This document shows positions 57,846 to 64,000 of a stretch of DNA of 64,000 bases, piece by piece. This DNA is from an uncultured SAR116 cluster alpha proteobacterium (GTDB lineage Bacteria; Pseudomonadota; Alphaproteobacteria; Puniceispirillales; Marisalimonadaceae). Where the stretch lies: the NCBI GenBank assembly GCA_902616615.1, contig CACMTN010000003.1, positions 53,708 through 117,707 of the forward strand, in the 5' to 3' direction. Every line of letters begins with the position of its first letter. The stretch's first letter is position 1. The position numbers and the translations under genes were made by a program. The notes under the pieces are model-generated. The model searched no databases. It had not been told where the DNA came from and saw only the letters and a program-made list of their open reading frames with translations.

Positions 57846-58454
57846 CTAAGGTGAGAGCCACTCACCTTGCCAATTTGTTGTCTTTTTATAATGAGCACGA
57901 ATATGTTTTATACCCAAAAGCAGTAGTTGAATTGATTGTATATCACATAATAATACGGCAAAACGTTTCTGATCTGGTGCATGATCATAGTCAAAGGGAC
58001 CTTCAATCACACTACCAGGGTTAGGAATAGTTCCATAAGCGACCCTTGAGTAAGTTGGAACATTTCTCCAGTTTTTAATGGTAGTGTCTCCAACCTTCAC
58101 TTCAACAATAATTTCCATCTGAATTTGTAATTGCACTTTTGGCAACCAAATGTGAATTCCTGCGCGAGGGTTCTCCTCGAGTGCAATCATTTTTGAAGAA
58201 GCGGTGTCAGTATGGAATTCTATCTGGTTATTTTTTTGGTCACACCGTCTCATCACTAAGGTGCGAGCATTTGGGAAACCATTAGCACTTGAAGTCACAA
58301 AGGTAGGATTTCTTGCGGGCGATTTTTTATCTGCCTTACCACGATAAATTTGTGCCCAGCCAAAGTTTAAAAAATCATCTAATTTTTGAAAATCTTTCAT
58401 TTCTATAATACTTAAAATTGAATATTTGGGTTGTAAACTATAATTATTTAACAA
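57846..58454 (-). CDS. Pyridoxamine 5'-phosphate oxidase family protein
   Basis: NPTFVTSSANGFPNARTLVMRRCDQKNNQIEFHTDTASSKMIALEENPRAGIHIWLP. Confidence 0.85.
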   Translation of the reverse strand: MLNNYSLQPKYSILSIIEMKDFQKLDDFLNFGWAQIYRGKADKKSPARNPTFVTSSANGFPNARTLVMRRCDQKNNQIEFHTDTASSKMIALEENPRAGIHIWLPKVQLQIQMEIIVEVKVGDTTIKNWRNVPTYSRVAYGTIPNPGSVIEGPFDYDHAPDQKRFAVLLCDIQSIQLLLLGIKHIRAHYKKTTNWQGEWLSP

Positions 58455-58551
58455 AACAAGTATGTATGAAAAGAAAAAATACTCTTTTTCATACTTAGAC
58501 TATAGCATAATTAATAGAAATAAATATGTAGTTAGAAAATTCTAATCACCA

Positions 58552-58734
58552 ATGCCTAGAATAAGATCAAAACAATGTTATAAATGCTCTACATATAAAG
58601 ATATTTTGTATCGTTGTAGATACGATGAAATCAAGTATTGGGTTTTTCTTTGTGGAAATTGTCTTATGAAGATAAAATTTGAATTTAACAATACCTATCA
58701 ATATGGTGGTACTTGGAAGGGTAAGAAGAAATAG
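58552..58734 (+). CDS. Small zinc-ribbon-like protein (60 aa)
   Basis: CYKC...CGNC and terminal YQYGGTWKGKKK. Confidence 0.6.
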   Translation: MPRIRSKQCYKCSTYKDILYRCRYDEIKYWVFLCGNCLMKIKFEFNNTYQYGGTWKGKKK

Positions 58735-58737
58735 CTA

Positions 58738-59466
58738 TTATCTTGCTAACTTTATAAATACATCCCCCATACCAGATTTTAATTCATCAATTGGAGTACT
58801 ATTTCTATATGGACAAAATCTTCCTGTTATCTTATTAGCATATATCTTTCTTAAATCAGAAGGCTCACAGTATTTTGCTTCATGTAACATTCCAATTATT
58901 AATTTACCATCTTGTATTCCCACTTGTTCATCATCTAATTGATTTCCTCTACAAAAATAATTCTTGTTAACTTTTTTAGGAAAATCACTCTTTGTACATG
59001 GATTATCTATGACCAATGCGTATACAAACTTGTTACCTTCTTTAAATGCCCTTGTTATCTTTTTAACTTTAGCGTATTTCATTAAGTCACATACGCAAGG
59101 CCAACAGCATTTGTAGTAGTAACCACAAACTTCTTTTTCAGTTATATCCTCTTTTATATTTATAAATTGTGGTGTTGAACCTTCTGCAATCAAAGATCCT
59201 GAAACAGCACAATAATGTTTATTATATTCTTTAAACTCTGAAAAATTCTTATATTTATCTGAAATATGTTTATAAAATTTTGGTCCCGCTGCATTCCTGT
59301 TTCCATCTGGAAAAATTGATCGCCAGTCTTTAGATAGACTTTGGTAATATTTACCTTTGTTATCATTTGCTGTAGAAACAACCACATTTGTAATAATAAA
59401 TAATAAAGATAAAATGAAATAATGGGCGAGTCTTAAAACCAATCTAAATACCTTTTCTAAAAACAT
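58738..59466 (-). CDS. Exported Cys-rich protein, unknown function
   Basis: Signal-like TM; ITEKEVCGYYYKCCWPCVCDLMKYAKV Cys cluster; overlaps upstream gene. Confidence 0.6.
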   Translation of the reverse strand: MFLEKVFRLVLRLAHYFILSLLFIITNVVVSTANDNKGKYYQSLSKDWRSIFPDGNRNAAGPKFYKHISDKYKNFSEFKEYNKHYCAVSGSLIAEGSTPQFINIKEDITEKEVCGYYYKCCWPCVCDLMKYAKVKKITRAFKEGNKFVYALVIDNPCTKSDFPKKVNKNYFCRGNQLDDEQVGIQDGKLIIGMLHEAKYCEPSDLRKIYANKITGRFCPYRNSTPIDELKSGMGDVFIKLAR

Positions 59467-60862
59467 AAGTTTTATTAAGTTGATTTATATTAAAATTATC
59501 TGATGACCCGTCAGTCCATCTAATTGTTACACTATTAACTTTTTCTCCATCTCTTAGTCCGTAATGAGCAACGGGCTCCATCTGACATAAATAACCAGAT
59601 CCAGCATCAATGGTTTTTGCGTGATTTCTCATATTAGTATTGAGTATAACAGTAGCTCCTCTTGCTGGTGCATTGAAGGGTGTTTTTGGTAAAATTCTTA
59701 AAAATCTGAAAGATTTTTTAATATCTGCTTTAAATAAAGAAAGTGGTTGCAACCCTGATTCACCATGTGAAACTAGTAATTCAAGAATGCCATCGTTGTC
59801 TATATCTGCTACAGCGGCACCTGTACCTAATCCTAAAGGTTCTAGTCCGTTACTTAGTTGAATTTGTTTTAATTCTCCATCACTTAAGATCTTAAAAAGT
59901 TTATTTGGCTCTCCAATGTTATTTATAAAAATTTCGTCAAAACCATCATTATCAAAGTCGGCTGAAATTATAGTTCTTACTCTTGATGGAATTTTGAATT
60001 CAGAATTAGCGATATCATTAAACTGATTTCTGTTATTTAGAAAAATTCTGTGTTCTCCATTCCAATTACCACTAACAATATCTAACTTACCTCTATATAA
60101 AAAATCAGTTAGCGTTGTACCGCGACCATTTTCAAACGTGTCCTCAACACCTATAATATCTGCAACATCTTTGAACGTACCATTTTCATTTATATAAAGA
60201 AAGTTTGGTCCTCTCTCATTTGCTGCAAAAATATCCATATAATTACTTAAGATATGGCCTGCAACAACTGCTCTTCCACCAGTAATTCTGTTGATGTTTA
60301 GGAACGGTGCTTGGTCTACGATACTTCCATTTTGCAGTTCATAAAAACGGGTTGGGCCACCATAATTAGCAACATAAATTCCATACTTCCCATCACCATT
60401 TCGATCTACACAAACAACTGATCTTCCCGCTGTTAAATTTAACGAACTTAAGTTTTTGTCAAGTTGAAATAAATCTATTACACCTTTGTTTTTATCAAGT
60501 AATCGATCAGAAAACTGTTTTTGACCACTATATGTATCTGTATTAAGAAAATATAATTCTTCAAAACCATCCTTATCAATATCGCATGCAGCTACCCCAA
60601 TCGTGGATCTAGCTTGGTCAGCAAACAAATTGTCTGTATTAATATTTTCTAAAAAACCATTCTTGTGGGATAAGATCAAATTAGGAAATTTAAATCCTGT
60701 AACAATGAATTCAAACTTTCCATCTTTATTAAAATCAGTTACAGAAACCCCATAACTTAATCTTTTTTGATTATTTTTTATTGAGGAAGATATATCTTGA
60801 AAAAATTCACCAAAAGAAGGATTAAACATAAAAATAAAGATTAGTGTAAATATTGTTTTCAT
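59444..60862 (-). CDS. FG-GAP/VCBS repeat protein with ASPIC/UnbV C-terminus
   Basis: Repeated DxNxDGxxE-type motifs (DFNKDGKFEF, DIDKDGFEEL, DFDNDGFDEI, DIDNDGILEL); C-terminal NSVTIRWTDGSSDNF. Confidence 0.88.
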   Translation of the reverse strand: MKTIFTLIFIFMFNPSFGEFFQDISSSIKNNQKRLSYGVSVTDFNKDGKFEFIVTGFKFPNLILSHKNGFLENINTDNLFADQARSTIGVAACDIDKDGFEELYFLNTDTYSGQKQFSDRLLDKNKGVIDLFQLDKNLSSLNLTAGRSVVCVDRNGDGKYGIYVANYGGPTRFYELQNGSIVDQAPFLNINRITGGRAVVAGHILSNYMDIFAANERGPNFLYINENGTFKDVADIIGVEDTFENGRGTTLTDFLYRGKLDIVSGNWNGEHRIFLNNRNQFNDIANSEFKIPSRVRTIISADFDNDGFDEIFINNIGEPNKLFKILSDGELKQIQLSNGLEPLGLGTGAAVADIDNDGILELLVSHGESGLQPLSLFKADIKKSFRFLRILPKTPFNAPARGATVILNTNMRNHAKTIDAGSGYLCQMEPVAHYGLRDGEKVNSVTIRWTDGSSDNFNINQLNKTYVFRKGI

Positions 60863-61011
60863 TGGGCTTATATATTATTTATATAAAAATTTTCAATGGA
60901 TTAGATTTTTAAAATGAAGAGTTGTAATTTGCAAGGTTAAGATTATATGAATTTCATAGATATTATTTACCCATAATATCTTCAAGTAATTTCAGTTCAG
61001 TTGTTCGTAAA

Positions 61012-61749
61012 ATGAAGAATATCCAAAAAATTTCGGCTTGTTTAGTGCATATCTTTACTGGTTCAGGAATAATTTTTAGCTTTATGGCATTAGTGTCCGT
61101 TATTGAGGGTTATAAATTATTGACTTTTATGTTTTTGGGTATTGCATTGCTGGTTGACATTGTTGATGGTACCTTGGCTCGAAAATACAAAACTGAAATG
61201 ATTTTTCCAAATATCGACGGAAAGACGCTAGATACAATAATTGATTACATAAATTACATTTTTATACCTTGTACAATGATTTTTAAGTTTAAGTATTTAC
61301 CTCCTAACTTTACGATAATCATACCAATTGTCGTCATTTGTGTTTCTCTTTATTCTTATGTAAACACCAAGTTAGTTGATACATCATTTTCGTACCTAGG
61401 ATTTCCTTCTATATGGAATGTAGTTTTATTATACTTAGAAATTTTGAATTTTAATCAATGGATGAACTTATTTATAATCTTACTATTTATATTACTTAAG
61501 TTTGTTCCATTTAAAGTTTTGCACCCAATGCGAAATATTGCCCTAAAAAAAACTAATATCATTTTTTTATTTGGAACACTTCTTACAAGTTCAATTTTGT
61601 TAATGAGTAAATTAGAAATAAAATTTATAAATGATTTTTATATTTATTTTTTTAGTTTATGGCTAATATTTAATAGTTATTTTATTTTATTTGTAATTTT
61701 TTCTAATTTATTATCATCAAAACTTTATCAAAAATTAAAAAAAACCTGA
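61012..61749 (+). CDS. pcs: Phosphatidylcholine synthase-like CDP-alcohol phosphatidyltransferase
   Basis: DIVDGTLAR...GKTLDTIID (DxxDGxxAR...GxxxDxxxD), LGFPSIWNV, VPFKVLHPMR. Confidence 0.82.
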   Translation: MKNIQKISACLVHIFTGSGIIFSFMALVSVIEGYKLLTFMFLGIALLVDIVDGTLARKYKTEMIFPNIDGKTLDTIIDYINYIFIPCTMIFKFKYLPPNFTIIIPIVVICVSLYSYVNTKLVDTSFSYLGFPSIWNVVLLYLEILNFNQWMNLFIILLFILLKFVPFKVLHPMRNIALKKTNIIFLFGTLLTSSILLMSKLEIKFINDFYIYFFSLWLIFNSYFILFVIFSNLLSSKLYQKLKKT

Positions 61750-61769
61750 CGAACCAATAATGTATTTTA

Positions 61770-61814
61770 AATACCTATCAATACGGTAGTCATTGGAAGA
61801 GTAAGAATAAATAA
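61770..61814 (+). pseudogene. Remnant of a second copy of the small zinc-ribbon gene 3' end
   Basis: AATACCTATCAATACGGTAGTCATTGGAAGAGTAAGAATAAATAA encodes NTYQYGSHWKSKNK*, matching NTYQYGGTWKGKKK* at 58690-58734. Confidence 0.6.
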
Positions 61815-61837
61815 GAAGCATTAAAAATTTACAACAA

Positions 61838-63805
61838 CTACTCATGCCACCCTAAAGTATCCATTACTTCGATAATTTTCTTAAATTGTTTAGACCATAT
61901 AAAATTAGCTGGGTTTGTCCTACCTGTAAACATAGCTTTTGTATATTTATTTTCCAATTGATTGTATTCTAGTAAATATTTTTTCTGATTTTCAAAATCT
62001 TTTTCATGTTCGAAAACATACAAAAGAAATACGTGTGCATATCCAGAATTTCCGCAAAAAGGGCTTTTGCAATTATCAATTTCATCAGAAGTTTGTCTGT
62101 TTAAAATAATTTTTTTAGCTAATTGCTTTACTGCTTCTAGATCATCATTTAAAAAACTTGCTTGCATATAAAAAGACGTAAATGTATCAGTAGGGTTGTC
62201 GTCTAGTTCAAATAATTTTTTAAAAGAAGCAGTTGCTTGCTCAAACTTGTTACAAAGGGTAAAAACTTCTCCTGCTAATCCATATTGATAAGAATTATTA
62301 TTTATCAGGCTGTAACCTTTTTCAGCAAATTCTCCAGCTTTTTTGAGCCCACCCCATTCATTGGCTCTATCTCCGTCACGATTTAAGATATGTGCTGAAG
62401 CTAAAAAATAACCTTGCGCTAAATATGCATCAGCTTTGTCAGGATTTATTTCAATTGCTTTAGTTGCAAACTCCATTGCTTTTAAAAAGCATGCAGTTGA
62501 CGCTGCCCTTCGTTCTTTTTTTGATGCTTTATTACTTTTTGGTTTACAAAATCCGAGTCTAAATTTGTAATGATGTTTCCATGCTTGACTTAAATTATGC
62601 GCATATCCATTTGGATTAATTTTATATAGCTTGTCTAAGGCTTTTTCATAATCAGAATAACCTTCTCTAGACCACTTTTCCCTTTCTTTTGCAGCAAATT
62701 GCAGAAGTCTTAATTCTTCTATTGTTTCAATGTCATCATTTGACACACGAATTTTGTCTTCTCTAAGATTAAATTTAGATAGAACTGAAAGTACTAATTC
62801 GTCTTGGACTTTAAATAGATTGTCAGTTTTAGAATTTTTTAATTGTGAAAGAAGAATTTGATTATTTTTAATATCACGAATTTCAATATTAGTTCTCATG
62901 TCTTTGCCAAAAACCGTTACAGAACCACTCAGTATGTATCTCACGTTGTAACTCTTAATTAATTCTTTCTTTTGCAGATTTTTTTTTGCTACTAATAGGC
63001 TAGTATTCTTAGAAAGCACTTTCAAATTATCATACCCTGATAAACCACTTACAAAAAGATCAAGCATACTCTCTGATATAAAATTATGTTTAGATGAATT
63101 TGCTAAATTTTGAAATGGAAGGACAAGAACGACTTGTTTGTCTTCTAAGCTAGGATCTTTTAAATTTTCATTGTTTTTGTAAAATTGAAACGAGATAAAT
63201 CCTATAAACAACACTACTATTAATCCAATAGAACTAAGAGCGACCAAGTTTTTCTTAGCTCTAGTTTTACTAGATCTTTTTTGTGAAGAGTCTAAGAGTA
63301 CATCAAATGCATGAAATTCGTTTTGTTTTACTTTTTGAATACCAAGATCATTGAATGTAATTTTTGTTTTAGGCACCACAAAATCGTATACACTCTTAGA
63401 TATAGATATTCCATTAGGTTGTGCAAGGGCTTCCAAACGTGCCGCAATATTAACACCATCTCCAATAAGATTTCCATCTTTGTTAACTACGTCACCCATA
63501 TTGATACCAATGCGAAATTCTAACTTTATACCAGTTTTATTAGATTGATTCCTTTTTTTGATTTTATTCTGGAATTCAACACCACATTCTACAGCATTTA
63601 CCGCACTTGCAAATTCAGCTAAAACCGAATCCCCAGCTGTATTAAACACAGATCCATTATATTTGTTTAAAAGTTTTTTTAAAATTTTTTCGCATTCATT
63701 ATAGCTGTGCACTGTTCCGTTTTCATCTACTTCCATATGTTTGGAGTAGCCCACAACATCAATAACAAATATAACAGCTATTTTACGAATAATCTCGACA
63801 GACAT
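61838..63805 (-). CDS. Class III nucleotide cyclase with TM and TPR-like C-terminal region
   Basis: VIFVIDVVGYSKHME...GSVFNTAGDSVLAEF...NLIGDGVNIAARLEA; TM; TPR-like ATKAIEINPDKADAYLAQGYFLA. Confidence 0.88.
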   Translation of the reverse strand: MSVEIIRKIAVIFVIDVVGYSKHMEVDENGTVHSYNECEKILKKLLNKYNGSVFNTAGDSVLAEFASAVNAVECGVEFQNKIKKRNQSNKTGIKLEFRIGINMGDVVNKDGNLIGDGVNIAARLEALAQPNGISISKSVYDFVVPKTKITFNDLGIQKVKQNEFHAFDVLLDSSQKRSSKTRAKKNLVALSSIGLIVVLFIGFISFQFYKNNENLKDPSLEDKQVVLVLPFQNLANSSKHNFISESMLDLFVSGLSGYDNLKVLSKNTSLLVAKKNLQKKELIKSYNVRYILSGSVTVFGKDMRTNIEIRDIKNNQILLSQLKNSKTDNLFKVQDELVLSVLSKFNLREDKIRVSNDDIETIEELRLLQFAAKEREKWSREGYSDYEKALDKLYKINPNGYAHNLSQAWKHHYKFRLGFCKPKSNKASKKERRAASTACFLKAMEFATKAIEINPDKADAYLAQGYFLASAHILNRDGDRANEWGGLKKAGEFAEKGYSLINNNSYQYGLAGEVFTLCNKFEQATASFKKLFELDDNPTDTFTSFYMQASFLNDDLEAVKQLAKKIILNRQTSDEIDNCKSPFCGNSGYAHVFLLYVFEHEKDFENQKKYLLEYNQLENKYTKAMFTGRTNPANFIWSKQFKKIIEVMDTLGWHE

Positions 63806-64000
63806 AATTTTAGAATAAGTAGATACAAATTTTTTACAAGATTGAAATAATTAGAAACTCAATATAGGAGTAAAAAAGTTTTGATGATACCTTATTTACT
63901 CCCTTATATTTTAAGTTGAAATTATTTATTAGATATTTAATAACACTCTCGATGACATTAAAGTTCCAGCATTACTTGCTTTTAAAACAATTTTTTGAAA

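Noticed and set aside
57848-57868. AAGGTGAG/CTCACCTT hairpin at the end of the PPOX-family gene
   Set aside because: Overlaps the stop codon and has no T-tract on either strand; too short to call a terminator confidently.
1-64000. tRNA/rRNA genes, CRISPR arrays, insertion sequences, toxin-antitoxin pairs
   Set aside because: Looked for characteristic motifs and repeat-spacer patterns by eye and found none; a tRNAscan or CRISPR finder run would be needed to exclude them formally.

Overview
64 kb AT-rich bacterial chromosomal window, probably from a marine alphaproteobacterium-like genome (inferred from gene content and composition). It is densely coding. I saw no rRNA, tRNA, CRISPR array, transposase or integrase by eye. 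Main modules: (1) aromatic catabolism (pcaG/pcaH/pobA) and a Baeyer-Villiger-type flavin monooxygenase; (2) a blue-copper/SCO/ModA/MOSC segment; (3) an AtuA-like/DUF4387 pair; (4) an HTH protein with an apparently degenerate MT-A70 methyltransferase-like C-terminus beside a MazG-like gene; (5) a photolyase/TIGR03643/DUF2256 cluster, including a 47-aa gene missed by the ORF track; (6) a porin with repeated operator-like sites and a 5' UTR hairpin; (7) a coupled SBP56 (methanethiol-oxidase-like)/2Fe-2S ferredoxin/CoA-binding operon; (8) a copper-handling island at about 33.4-42.3 kb with two multicopper oxidases, cytochrome c, DUF4396, a CopC-CusF-like fusion, TolC-like lipoprotein and CopD; (9) a sugar or compatible-solute ABC transporter with unusual permeases and a GH63/MGH-like hydrolase; (10) a divergent PanB-like protein plus cupin; (11) three class III nucleotide cyclases and a cyclic-nucleotide-binding protein. 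The strongest candidate for something undescribed is a copper regulon with three CueR/MerR-type promoters (19-bp spacer, close to E. coli PcopA). One of them sits directly upstream of a membrane class III adenylate cyclase, suggesting copper-induced cAMP signalling. All calls are by reading the sequence and protein translations; no database search was run.
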